Assembly (NCBI RefSeq): GCF_000972845.2 | Contig: NC_040032.1 | Coordinates: 15,217,358-15,281,357, forward strand | Direction of reading: 5' to 3' | Length of the DNA: 64,000 bases | Source of the DNA: Larimichthys crocea | Taxonomy: Eukaryota; Chordata; Actinopteri; Sciaenidae | Shown: positions 36,501 to 48,725 of the stretch, piece after piece | How positions within the stretch are numbered: the first letter of the stretch is position 1 | Layout: each line of letters opens with the position of its first letter | Translations under genes and position numbers: made by a program | Notes under the pieces: model-generated | Databases searched by the model: none | The model's input: only the letters and a program-made list of their open reading frames with translations | Told to the model about the DNA's origin: nothing

Positions 36501-37072
36501 GAAGTGATTTGATTCTGTGTGACAGATAAAGGCTTTCTGCAACAGTTTTGACAATGAGAACCGAAGATCAAATGAATATGTAATCAACACTACAGGCTTG
36601 CAGCTTTTCTTTTAATTTTGTGCTTATTATAGTCGACTCTGGGCTATAGACCAAAAACAGAATGGAAATAAGACTCTCACCTCTGGCACACCTCTTTATA
36701 TTATCTTTGTAAATAAGCTGAATAGTTTTCCCCCAAAGCTGACAAGTCATCATTTTCACGATGGACCCAAATAATGCAAGCTGAATCCGGAATGACAGCA
36801 AACTGGAGCAAAGTGCTGAAAGACTGTTACTTTGTGGAAACACAACAAAAGAGTGCCACTATATGTCAACGGAAAAGAGGGAAGGCAATTTAATCTACTG
36901 CCGATTTTATGCAAACTAATAAGAGTTTATGTTTCAAAGGAGGGAGTTTCATCCCATGACACACTCCAAATACTGTAGAATATGGTGTGTGTGTCCGCAG
37001 ACAGCTGTGAATTTTTAAGTGACCGTTCCGTACATGCTGTGTACTGCTGTCTGGGCTGGCATATAAGTGTAC

Positions 37073-37216
37073 CTGTGCTGGAGCTGATGGTTTCTTTGCC
37101 AATAACGTGTCCCAGTAAGTCATACTGGTTCAGCCTGGAGCCGTCCTCTGCAACAGAGACAGACCTCTCATCTCCCTGGGTCCACAGGTAGATCACCTCG
37201 TTGTTGGTGTAGGCAT
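37073..37216 (-). CDS. gabra3: GABA-A receptor alpha-3, exon 7 (extracellular loop F to loop C)
   Basis: The 144-nt exon has the family's standard length. The acceptor is TTCCCCAAG|ATGCC and the donor ACAG|GTACAC. It encodes [19 protein letters not shown], then [20 protein letters not shown] and TISSST. Glu at 37092-37094 (GKETISSS) aligns with alpha-3 Glu225, which in alpha-1 is Gly200. That residue underlies the lower affinity of alpha-3 receptors for type-I-selective benzodiazepine ligands, and it supports the alpha-3 assignment. The N-terminal half ([16 protein letters not shown]) is more diverged from human than the other exons. The AAG acceptor is less common than CAG but acceptable. 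Confidence 0.96.
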
Positions 37217-37562
37217 CTTGGGGAAACGGATAGAAAGAAGATTAGAAATCAACACGAGGCATCGTTTGTATGTTGGTGTCTTTTCTGTCCATGCTGGAGA
37301 ACAGATGGAACACCATTTGTGGTTAATTTGTCTTATACTTCTGATCAAATAGCTGCACAAACGTTTAGCCCGATGCACCACTGTACATAAGCCTCACAGA
37401 GCTGCTAGCGTGGCTGCAGACTCTTGGGTAAGAATTTATCAAAGGAGCTCACACTTCAACTACTTTTGCTAAAAGAAACACTTCTTCTCTTCTGACAGCT
37501 ATCCCATAGTATGATATTTATAGTGATTGAGTCCTCTGAAGTTTTACAAGGGCAGAACAATC

Positions 37563-37572
37563 NNNNNNNNNN
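37563..37572. other. Assembly gap of ten N
   Basis: Ten ambiguous bases separate normal sequence from the start of the duplicated exon-6 block about 40 bp away. A round ten-N gap usually marks a join of unknown or nominal size. Confidence 0.99.
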
Positions 37573-37614
37573 AACACTGTCTCGCAGTGGATTTTAATAT
37601 ATATATATATATTT

Positions 37615-38235
37615 GTTTTATATTGAACTCTGTTTCGTTATGACCATCTGGACTGACTTACAACTTCCAAATTTCAGAGGGCAGGCGTGCGCACCATCGG
37701 GAAATCCTCCGGTGCATGGGGCACTCGGCATGGATGGTCAACCTGAGAGGGGAGGGGCAGAGGGAAGACATACTCCACCGGTCAGGCTGCAGCATGGTTA
37801 CACACATGCATCAACAACTACTTAATATCGTAGTATCGAGTCATTTCAGAGCCACAGTGTGCAATGTTTGAGGAAAAACTGGCGCGAGAACAGACGTTGA
37901 ACTCTTCCCTCCCCTGTTAGCCACAGTGGTAAGAGCTCTCCAGCTGAACGACAACAAAGAAAAAAGAAAAAAATCTACAGAGAGCGCAGAGTTTATTCCA
38001 TTTGGTCAGATGGCCGAGCCCACAAAATGCACTCTGTAAGTAAACAGAGAAATGGTGCATATTATCTCCATCATACAGTTAATCAACATGGGGATTATAT
38101 TTGCTGAGTTCAAACAAAACGGCAACCCAAAAAATATCCTACAGTGAGTTCCTCCATTAAAAGGACCGCAAACTGGGTTATTGTAACTCAATTACAACAT
38201 TTATGAGCAAAGCATGTAGCTTGACCACTTGTACA
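37615..38235. repeat. Tandem duplicate copy 1 (error-rich) of the exon-6 block
   Basis: This block is nearly identical to 38697-39333 but about 16 bp shorter. The differences are mostly missing single bases scattered through it, for example ACTTAATATCG here against ACTTAAATATCG in the other copy. It begins beside the N gap and stops exactly before the poly-G run. Such scattered one-base losses look like uncorrected sequencing error rather than age, so a false duplication is the simplest reading. A genuine recent tandem duplication cannot be excluded from sequence alone. Confidence 0.85.
37662..37742 (-). pseudogene. Frameshifted duplicate of gabra3 exon 6 (Cys-loop exon)
   Basis: This is the second copy of the Cys-loop exon, 81 nt instead of 83. 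One base is missing inside the codons for MDAH and another near the HLED codons, so its frame is broken in the middle. Donor and acceptor sequences are intact. If the duplication is real, splicing in this copy would disrupt the protein, as would including both copies. It is probably an artefact of the neighbouring assembly gap. Confidence 0.8.
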
Positions 38236-38241
38236 GTGGGA

Positions 38242-38268
38242 GGGGGGGGGGGGGGGGGGGGGGGGGGG
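38242..38268 (+). repeat. Uninterrupted poly-G run (27 G)
   Basis: Twenty-seven consecutive G residues follow directly on the end of the duplicated block. Runs this long are rare in vertebrate DNA. It may be a real (G)n tract that breaks sequencing, or a base-calling artefact at a contig edge. Confidence 0.95.
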
Positions 38269-38600
38269 TATTTTAATATTTATCATCACAGTAACAGTGT
38301 TTCACACATTAGTAGCTGTAAACACTCAGCAGGTTTGGTGCTTACATAAGGAGTAAACATTTATAATCATCACTTTAAAAGTTACATACGTTGTTTTTGG
38401 TGCCTGTCTGTTTTTCCAGATATATTAGTGTGTGTGTGAATGGCTGTTAAAGAGACATTAACTTATAGCACTTTATAGAAAGGCGCTTTATGAAGTTCAA
38501 TCCATTTCCTTTTATTAGTTTACGGGCAGATCTGCCACATCCAATATGGCGGACACGTTAACGTATCGCGACCAACGACCAAACCGATCAATGCGGCGTC

Positions 38601-38696
38601 TATGTATATATGTCTATGTATATATGTCTAGACATATATATACATATATATATACATATATATATGTGTGTGTGTGTGTGTATATGTGTTTTATAT
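38601..38696. repeat. TA/TG-rich simple repeat
   Basis: Alternating TATATG, CATATA and TG units include a 22-bp palindrome centred at 38629-38630. It lies directly beside the intact exon-6 block and may have helped cause the assembly problem there. Confidence 0.85.
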
Positions 38697-39333
<637 letters not shown>

Positions 39334-41879
39334 ATCGCATGCTTGTACTGTATGCTTTGGTACAGATCTATATGTATACTCTATAAGGAACAGTTGATGT
39401 AAACAATGTTCCACTTACAAAGTTTGCTGCAGCCACAGTTTAGTAGTAAAACTACTATCATGGACCGCTTCTACAGACAAACTTATTGTTTCTAATTCGC
39501 TCATTGTGTTGCACTTGCAAACCGCCCTGTGATCTTTTTATTATACCCTCTTGGCTGCTCTCTGGTGCAGCCTCATTACTGATAAGTGGCTGAGTAACTA
39601 CGCAAATTAATGCAATACAACATAAATCAAATGTGTAGAAAGACGCCGCTGTATATCAGACAGCACTTAACACCGGCAAACTAATTGACGAAATTCATCT
39701 CATTTCTTAAGCTGTTCGGATATTATGACAGAAAAGGAAAAAACATAAATAATTAATAAAATGAAGATAACAGAGATGACATAATTAGACTTACTTTGAT
39801 CAAAGACAACAAAGTGTGCTGTGTTTATGTAATGAAAAATATTTATTAAGTATATCAAAAACTAGACTAGTAGGGCCATGCACATGTGCTAGCCTGGCAC
39901 AGCAGGGATTTGCTCTTACATTACAACAGGGCTACCCGCCGTTGTGTTAGTGAGAACAAAGCGTTGAATCTGAGAAATAAAACGTTATTTTCTGATAGTA
40001 CAAACCACAAAAACCACCAGACAGCCCAGCTGAAGGTGGGTATATGAATGAAGCTGAGGCTTTCAGCTCTTAATTGATCTTTATTAGCTGATGGGAGGTT
40101 GATTTTAGAGATGATTTTTTTCAGGATCGATCAGTAAATTATTACAATTCATTCTGAGGGGGTATAAATTTGGGCACCAAAATCGTCTGACTAAATGACA
40201 CTGAAATAATTAAGTCCTAGTTCAGATTACACAGTATAGACAGTGCATTTAGTTTTCTATATTAAATATAACCGTTCAAAATCCATATACAGTGTCCAAC
40301 ACGATTTAATAAGTCTGTGGTTTAGGGGAGCATTGCAGTAACTGTGGTTACACTACACCGCATTGAGTTTTGAATCATTGGTTCTTATCTTATTTTTGTT
40401 TTTGGTGGTTCATTAAGCCGTGAAGTCCAATTTGGCAAGTTAAAGAACAAGTCAATTCTTTGCAAAAAGTTTTACCGTCGCCTTTTGACGATTACACGAA
40501 TTAATATTCCCCATCAGGGAATTGCTTTAGTAAGCACACAGAGTTCTAGTTAAATTGCAGCGAACTGAAAGTGATAAACGCTCTTGCACAAAAAAAACAA
40601 GACTGCAGCAGCACTGGCAGACAATACCAGCTCCCTCAATTCAAAAAAATAATGACGCAACCCTGCAGAGCGGAGGCCTTCGCAGTATTTGTCAGTTCAG
40701 ATGCTGCAGACGTGGTGATTAGTGAGAATCGACACAAGGTACTGCGGTGAAATACTTCAAACTAAACTTCTCCTGTAAAAATAAGTGGATTGTAATAGTA
40801 AAGTGTAATACTTGTCAAGTGTTCTTAGGCAAAGGTGTTATCAGTCTCTCCTTTTGGAGTCCAGTGCCTTTTAACAATACAGCCACCCTTTCAAGTACTT
40901 ATTAAAAAAACCTTAGCTGTAGGATTTCTTGTGACATTTTGTGTGGTGTCAGGTATAATAGAAATGGTCAAAAGAATAATTTAAAGCTTTTAATACCATC
41001 AATAAACCAAAGGATGTGAATAAACTCGAGTGCAAATGCAACACAAATGATGGCGAGGCCAGAGATGTTTAAACGGCTTCAATGACCGGCTTCCAAAAAG
41101 GATCTTTTGCTTTGTTCGACAGATGTTCAACATGTTTTGCTTCAGTGTACATCTTCTTCATCTTACCACACAAATACTCTGTTACGTAAACGCAACCGTC
41201 CTTGTAATTCTCCATTGAGCTCAGATGTTTTTCTTGGCCTTGGCAGAACTGCAACCACATCAAATCTACTCATGGGAGACTACAGAATAAAATTCTTTCA
41301 CTGTTTCATTTTCACCCCTCAAAATCAATACTGACTTTGCGGATGAGCACCATAAAAAATAGATTTCTTTTCAAGTGATTCAAGGCTCTGATGTAAAGGT
41401 GCGGGGGAGGCTGGCTGAGTGACAGATTCGATGATCAGATGGATTGAAAACCAATGAATTATTATTTTTAGCAGTCCTGCAGATGACTGCTATTTATACG
41501 AGTTGTTGGCACGAGTTGTTGTGTACAGTATACTGCCCAGACTGGCTGCCAGTCAGATGAAATGTTTAGAAATGATCAACTGCCCCACAACTTTATCTTT
41601 AATCCTTTGACTTTTCATCTTGTGCCACCATCAGACTGATAAATTGCCATTAACAGTATAGATATTCATATCCCACTAAGGATGGAGTGTAATAACTTTG
41701 TTGATGCCCTGACTTTTCATTCAGCCAGTCAGACTTTCAATTTGTCCAATACTTGGATTGATGCTTGTAAAACTACAACAGACGTGACATTCACAAAGCT
41801 GGAAAACCAATATTGGATGGCCGTGATCTTTAGGGCCCTCAGAGCTCATTGCATTAAAAACAGACACCACGTCGTGGAC

Positions 41880-42260
41880 ATCACTACATGGGCTGAGGAA
41901 GACTTCCAACACAGTTAGTCGCAGCGTTCACAGATGACAGTTGAAACTACCATGCAAAGAGGCAACTGTATATAATCCAGATCTAGAAATGCTCCCATCT
42001 TCTGTGGGCTTGACGAGTCAAAATGTGAAATTTTGTTTGTAAATCACCGACGTCATGTCCACCGGACTAAAGAGGAGAGGGACCATCTGGCTTATTATCA
42101 ATGCACAGTTCAGAAAGCCAGCATCCATAATGGTATGGGGATACATTAGTGGCCATAACCCGCAAATTCATGAAGGCACCATTAATTTTGGAGCAACATA
42201 TGCCCAGGAGGTGAACTGGCACCTCTCCAGCTACCAGTTCGTGCTGGACTCCAAAGCCAA
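41880..42260 (+). mobile_element. Tc1/mariner-like transposase relic (plus strand)
   Basis: The plus-strand frame at 42055-42312 contains PASIMVWGYISGH and IHEGTINFGATY, which match the conserved MVWG and EGTxNxxxY blocks of Tc1-family transposases between the first and second catalytic Asp. Upstream, 41880-42050 reads like the preceding part of the same transposase with frame breaks. The final catalytic DNAPCH and PDLNPIE blocks are absent, so it is inactive. It lies in gabra3 intron 5, antisense to the gene. The outer limits are approximate. Confidence 0.7.
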
Positions 42261-42309
42261 GTCCCTACAGACTGAGCTACTGCCCCCCCAAAAGGTTCAT
42301 TTGTATATG

Positions 42310-42450
42310 TAATGAACACTAACACCTGCCAGCATCAGCTGGACTTTGTATTTAGTCCTCATTAGCAAATGTTGGCATATCAACTAAACTAAGATGGTGA
42401 ACATGGCTAACATTTATGCCTCCTGAACATCAGCATGTCAAAACTACTGT
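42310..42450. repeat. Short teleost interspersed repeat
   Basis: The sequence around CTAACATTTATGCCTCCTGA and the AACACTAACACC and TTAGTCCTCATTAGC segments resembles an abundant fish repeat built on GCTAACAT/ATGTTAGC words. No ends or target-site duplications are clear. Recognition is from general familiarity, so confidence is modest. Confidence 0.4.
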
Positions 42451-42493
42451 GGCTGTAGACTCTTAGTCTCATAAGCAACAAAAAAGTGTCTCA

Positions 42494-42748
<255 letters not shown>

Positions 42749-43404
42749 TTACATAACGGTAATCCGTTTAGCTGTAATATTTAACCCTTAAAGATTCATG
42801 GCAGACATCTCGACTTGTCAAAGCAGGACAAGCACTGTGCAATAAATAACTTTAATGATGGCTGTCTTGTCAGTTCAAGGGCTCTGGTATTGTGTTGTGT
42901 GGACACTGACTTACTGCGACACTTAATTGCATGGTGCCATGTTATTATTTACACTGGTGCTTCACCTGCTTCAACAAGTCAACATGTCTGCTGTAAAAAA
43001 GGTCAATTGTTCTGCCCACTGAATGCTATATAAAACCTTTACAGACTCTAAGTGCTTTGGAAAGTTAAATATGTAACTGTATGTATTGACATACTGTATG
43101 TATGGTATCTTTTCGGACTTTGTAATCTGTTGTGAAACTACTTTCATTCAATAAATAAGACCTTTCAAGACTTTTATACCAATCTATACTCATCACCACA
43201 TAAACCAAGCCAAGAGGACATTCCTAAACAACACTGATTTACCACATCTTACTGAAATACACTCAAGAAACCGTTTACACCAACAGAAATTCACAGTGCA
43301 TGCTCTAGCCCCGTTTAACAGCAGAAATTAAACAAAAATCTAAATAAAGACCGCACCTCTACATCGAGCTATCGCCCTTTATCGGTTGTCGTTTTTAATA
43401 CAAG

Positions 43405-44110
43405 ATACACAGGTGTGTGTCATGCTTTACCATCTCTCAATAGCATTCTGACCATCCAATATTGTGTATGTCCCCCTTTTGCCAGAAAAACAGTCCTGAC
43501 CCATCGAGGCATGGACACCACTAGACTTATGAAGGTATACTCTTGTTTCTGGCACCAAGACGTTAAGTTGTGTAAGGTGGGGCCTCCATGGATCAAACTT
43601 GTTTGTTCAGCACATCCCACAGACGCTCGATTGCATTGAGATCTGGGGAATTCGGAGGCCAAGCCAACACCTCGAACTCGTTGTTGTGTTCCTCAAACCA
43701 TCCGTGAACCCATTTCACTTTGTGGCAGGGGGCATTATCCTGCTGAAAGAGGACACTGCCATCAGGGAATACAGTTTCCATGAACATGCTCTACAGCAGT
43801 GCTTAGGTACGTGTCAAAGTAACATACGCATGAATGGCAGGACCCAAGGTTTCCCAGCAGAACATTGCTCAAAGCATCACACTGCCTTCTCCCCAGAGTG
43901 CAGTCCTGGTGCCATGTGTTGCCCAGGTAAGGGCAATTTGTCAAAGTTGTCTCAAATCCATATGCTTGCCCATTTTTTTTCAACGACTTTGAGGACGACA
44001 TGTTCACTTGCTGCCTAATATATCCCCACCCATTGACGGGTGCCATGATAACGAGATAATTATTTACTTCAGCTGTCAGTGGTCATAATGTTATGGCTGA
44101 CCGGTCCATG
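43405..44110 (-). mobile_element. Internally deleted Tc1-like transposon (minus strand)
   Basis: The minus strand encodes, at 43593-43787, a transposase C terminus with DNAPCHKVKWVHGWF and WPPNSPDLNAIERLWDVL. These are the second catalytic Asp and the Asn-Ala-Ile-Glu block holding the third acidic residue of the DDE domain. At 43762-44046 lie remnants of the N-terminal side. The central DNA-binding to catalytic region is missing, so the copy cannot transpose. The right end carries TGGTCATAATGTTATGGCTG, a terminal sequence I associate with a widespread fish Tc1-like family. The left terminal repeat was not located. Confidence 0.8.
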
Positions 44111-45779
44111 CATCATACAAGTTATTGTTGAATATTTGTATTTTTTAAAATGATGTCTGACACTTTTCTTGTTTTGTCAAGCAGGCTGAATGTTCGCATG
44201 AAAGGTTCTGTATAAAAGTTGAGTTGGAGTTGCATCATTTAATTGCTGCGTTAACAATGCAGTGCTTATCTTTCTAAACCCTAAAAATGAACTGAGACAC
44301 AAATGAGTCTCAGCGAGAAACCTTGCAATGCATCTGCTTCATGCTTCATGTTTTATTAATAGGCAACAAAGTCTTTCTGCGTTGTCGCCAACACAATAAA
44401 CTAAAATGAATGCAGGAAGTAGCCGGTCAAAGGGAATTTATCTCACAGTAGTCATTTAATAGGACTCTGTGTCCTAGCAACAGACTCACCTCATCAGCTG
44501 CATACAGCGGTTGTGCAGACTGAATGCAGCAGTCTTAACAGAGAGATGGAAGTCTTACGCAACAGCACACATTATCGGTGATCGATAGAAGCACGCCGTG
44601 TGTGTTTCTCTTTAATTCTCTTTGTGCTTTTCGGTTCGTATGGAGAAAGGGCTTGCTCGCCGGTGAGCTGTAACTGACTTCTCCCCGAGAGATCAACTCT
44701 CAACAACAGGATGCCATCATCCTCAGCAGGAGAGGTGTACAGCTTCCACTCAACACATCAACAGGGCTCCTCTAAATGGATGGACGCCTGTTAATTGATG
44801 TGATTGACCTCCTGGCGGCCGAGCATGCTTAGAGCACCATTTTTAAAAAAAAAAAAGAAAGAAAATTACAAAACATCTGTGCTCACAACAGTACTCGTAA
44901 TAAAGCCCACAGAGAGCTCCACAGACAGTGTGGCATACACGTTTCCCTCAAGTACTGTCTTCTTTTTTCCACCGACTGAGTTATGTTTCTCATTTAATTT
45001 GGAAAAAACAGCTAAAATAAGTATTTTTTTTTATCATGTCATGAATTAGATGCCCAGTGCAGACAACAAAGGACTCTCCAGGTCACAAGAAAGACTGATG
45101 AACACACACTCTTTTTGGTGATTTATTGTTCGGTCTCCTTTTGTATCTTTGACCAAAAAACTTTCCTGCAATACTACAAGAAAGTTTGCTCCATCCTGGC
45201 ACAGAAAGACCCAGACCATTTAAATCTCCATTACCACAGTTACACACTGTGTTAAAACCTCGTGCCTTTTTCTTTCTTTTTTTATGGGATCCAACAACAT
45301 TGCCAAAAAACTCAACCTCAATCAATGCAAAACATCGAGCGAAGAATAAATAGACAAAAAGTGTGCTTGGCATGTCACGGCGAAGCCACTTAGTTTGTTT
45401 CCCTTTGGACCGAAATCTCTTGTAAACACAATGAATTAATTTGAAGATTGAAAGACAAGAATGAGGAAAAAAAACAGTCTCCACATAATGCCAAATGGCA
45501 CAATCAGTTCAAATGCCAGCTGGTGTTCCTCCAGAGACTGAGTGATTGATTTCTTCTTGACAGTGGAGACAGAGCAGAGCTTCTACCCACCAGTAGTTCT
45601 CAGATGTCTTTTTTTATATATATAGCAGCGAGGATCATGAATGGATTTACTGTAGCAAACAACTAATATAAATGACACTTAAAAGCACATTCGTGGCACC
45701 TGAATGACAGCGTTACAACTACTACTCATGAATACGCAAACACGAATCCATTTTTTATTACTGTATACATATTTTTGGC

Positions 45780-45920
45780 ATGCTGCCTTTTATTAGAAAG
45801 TGCAGCAGAGACTCAGGGTATGTGGGGGAGAGAGAAATAGAGATTTGGCGTGCGACAACAGTCCTTGGACGGATTGGAAGTGGGGTAATGGAGATAAGTT
45901 GTATGTGTCTTTTAGCACCA
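45780..45920. repeat. SINE-like fragment
   Basis: The words GGGGGAGAGAGAAATAGAGA and the surrounding purine-rich stretch recall the body of the tRNA-like SINE seen at 4790-4990. No clear box A or B is left, so this is a weak call. Confidence 0.3.
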
Positions 45921-46209
45921 GGACAACCCCACAAACAGATTTAACAATGATGTGATTTCAATTTTTAGTTTCGTTTTATTTATATAGCGCCAAAAACAAA
46001 AGTTATCTCAGGACACTTTTCATATATAAAAGCAGGTTTAAACAGAGACCCAACAATTCCCACCATGAGCGAGCACTTGGCGACAGTGGCAAGGGAAAAT
46101 TATGAAATCCTAAAGCTGACAACTGGATAAAAAACATGTTAATAACAATATATTTTGTAGGACTGCAGTATCAATTATTTTTTTTAATAATAATGAATGT
46201 TTTATTTTC

Positions 46210-46470
46210 AAATATAAAATTTTAAATCCAGGCTAAAAACCCACTTATTTAGGATGGCTTTTAGTACCCAGTAGTATGATGACACTTTTATCTTATCTTA
46301 TTCGATTTTGTTGTATTTTATTGTTTTTATTGTTCTTTATTCTTTTTATTTTGTTTGTTTTTACTTATTGTTCTCTTTATTTATTATCTGCTGTAAAGCA
46401 TTTTGGTACACCGAAAGGACTGTTGTAAAGGGCTGTATAAATAAAGTACATTTACATTTACAAACAACAG
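46210..46470 (+). mobile_element. LINE 3' tail
   Basis: The segment runs from AAATCCAGGCTAAAAACCCA through an AT-rich stretch to TGTAAAGCATTTTGGTACAC and ends in GTATAAATAAAGTAC. This arrangement is the usual 3' end of a fish non-LTR retrotransposon, in plus orientation. The 139-codon open frame across it is AT-rich and without protein similarity I know. The clade is uncertain. Confidence 0.55.
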
Positions 46471-48235
46471 TGCAAAATCACATTGTCTCTGCAGTCGCCT
46501 TCAGTTGTGTGAAGTGTTTTAGCATCTTTCAGCCCATTGTTTTGTTTTGTTTTTCATCCACGGCTTTACTGTTTTGGTTCATAAGCAAAAAAACACATGG
46601 TGGTGGTTCAGTATCTTCATGTCTGCAGACCCACATCTGTATACTTTCCCCTACTGTAAACTTCACAACACAGGTAGGCTTTTTGTTTATTTTTTATAAT
46701 GTACCTGATCCTTTCTGCCACACGTAGTGCAGAGCCCAATAAACTGAAATTAACTGGGTAAAACTGTCCCTGTGTTTAATTGTTTAATGATGTAGAAATC
46801 ACTGCCGTCGTTCCTTTATGCCATAAATAAATGGGTCTTGAAGTCGAGGTTAATTACTGAACACTTTCGGTAAATACTGTGGGATTGTCACAGCAGTGCT
46901 TTGCTTGGAAAAGAACAAACCAACGGATATAAAAAAAAAAGGGATTAAAAAACAAGAACAAACATGTCACCCATAAATGTCTCCTTTGCACAGATATGAG
47001 TGTGCGTCTCAGTGGGAGAGAGGCAGCCAATGGCAGTGAGAAAATGATGAGAATGAAAGGAAATGAAGAAAATGATAGGAAAGGCTGATAAGGTGGCAGT
47101 TAAGGTAGGATGTGCAGCAGACTGAGCTAAATGAGTCTAGGTGTTAAAAAACGACTGTCTGGTTCTCTGATAATGGCAGGAAGGTTGTGTCTAATATCTG
47201 ATAGAATATTAATGCAGCCTTTTTGTCTTAAATTAATGACTTCATTAAATTCTAAACATTTAGTTATTAGACCGCATTTAAATGATGGCATCGAATTTTA
47301 GTTTTAATTCGGTTTTACTCAACAGATCTCGTCATTTTAGTCGAATTCTTGGTGGTTTTACAGCCGATGTGCAAGCTTCTTTGTATTTCAGTGAGTTATC
47401 TGCTCAATCAAACAACACACCTGTTATTTTATTAAGTAATCCTTCCAGATATATTACAAAAACACAATCTGAGGCCTGAACAACCATAATCACGTTCATT
47501 TCTTCCGATTATTTCTGCACAGTTTTCGACTGTTCTTGCTTGGCTAAAAGGTGATGTACACGTTTTGTTTATCTACATTAGTTGACAGGCTTGACAGGTT
47601 TGATTTAGTACCCCCTGACCAAGATATGATATTGTGCAAGAGAGCAGCTTTGTATTATGTGTGATATATGCTACGACGTCTTGTTTTTGACAGTACACAG
47701 CAGTCCACAGATAACATTGTGATTAGCCGGTGAGGTGATGATACAGGCTACCTCCTGGAGGCGGGGTATCCATTCGACCTGGCCCTGGCTCTTCTGAACT
47801 TCACTCTCATTGTAATGATTAGTCAAAGATTTGATTAATGTCTTAATTACTAATCCAGCTTGCTCTCGGGTTGTCAATTATCCTCTCTCACTTTGTTTCT
47901 TGCGTGATGATCACCTTTCCCTGCTGGGAGTAAGACCTGTGTAAGACTTGCAATGAGGTGTGAATCCCACAGCTACTCCAAGGTATCCAATTACCTACTC
48001 CAATTATTAATTTCAGCATTTCACTGTGCTACACTTAAGATGCTTGTCTTGTCTTTATTCCACCAGCCACGATTTTATGACATTTGCGCCTATGACACTG
48101 TTTTCTTTGTCCTTTGTTTGGCTTCATACCCAACAGGAAGCATTTCACAGTGAGGCGTTTCGCGAGCTGGATTTCCTTGACTTACTCAGATTTTGTTGAT
48201 TTGGCCATTTTCCGTGTGCTTCTAGCCTACGCATA

Positions 48236-48725
48236 CACTCCCATAGACAGTATAAAACATGGATGTACTATCTGTGACATCACCCACTCAGAGTGTGGCG
48301 TGCTGCCATGTTGGCTGTCTTGCCTCTGCCGCCTCCAGGGTAATCCAAAAATGGACAAAGATGTGGCGCATGGGTAGGGTTGAGGTTGGCTGAATGATGC
48401 CTGGTTGCTCAAAAAAGCCATCTGTAATGGCACCTACCTGTCAATCAAAGCGACCAGGCTGATAATTCTGCATAACTTTAAGCCTTAATATAATTTGAAC
48501 AGGTGAGTTCTATAAAAATTCACCCTCAGTAGTTGTTATGAACATGATAATCAGCTATAGAGACCAAAACTGCTTTTTGTACCAGGCTGTAAACATGTTT
48601 ATTTCTGCTTTGAAGTTGGACATTTTAACATAGGAGCTTACGGAAATCGACTTATTCTGTATCCAGCCTCAAGTGGCTGTTTGAGGAACTGCAGTTTTTT
48701 GCACTTCTGCATTAGCTTCAGTGTT
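48236..48725 (-). repeat. Family-A dispersed repeat, copy 3 (minus)
   Basis: Read on the minus strand it begins near GCAGAAGTGCAAAAAACTGC, continues through the shared core ACAGCCTGGTACAAAA and TCTATAGCTGATTATC, and ends near TTTTATACTGTCTATGGG. It shares order and wording with five other copies in the window. No coding potential is seen. Confidence 0.8.

Larger units (their letters stand above)
34044..37072 (-). other. gabra3: gabra3 intron 7
   Basis: The 3.0-kb intron carries one full family-A repeat in plus orientation (about 34637-35075) and a LINE-type tail ending in an AATAAAGAC-like sequence (about 36430-36500). An open stretch at 35536-35874 on the plus strand matches nothing I recognise and has no splice context in the gene's orientation. 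No further exon is expected here, because exons 7 and 8 join in phase. Confidence 0.85.

Noticed and set aside
37662..37742. Mutually exclusive alternative Cys-loop exon
   Set aside because: Two one-base losses break its frame and it encodes no distinct variant, so it is a defective duplicate rather than an alternative exon.
45083..45484. 133-codon minus-strand open frame in gabra3 intron 4
   Set aside because: No family recognised, no splice or promoter context and no frame-compatible place in gabra3. Length alone is not enough.
46308..46727. 139-codon plus-strand open frame
   Set aside because: Runs through the AT-rich 3' tail of a LINE; composition is Phe/Leu/Tyr-rich as expected of T-rich DNA.
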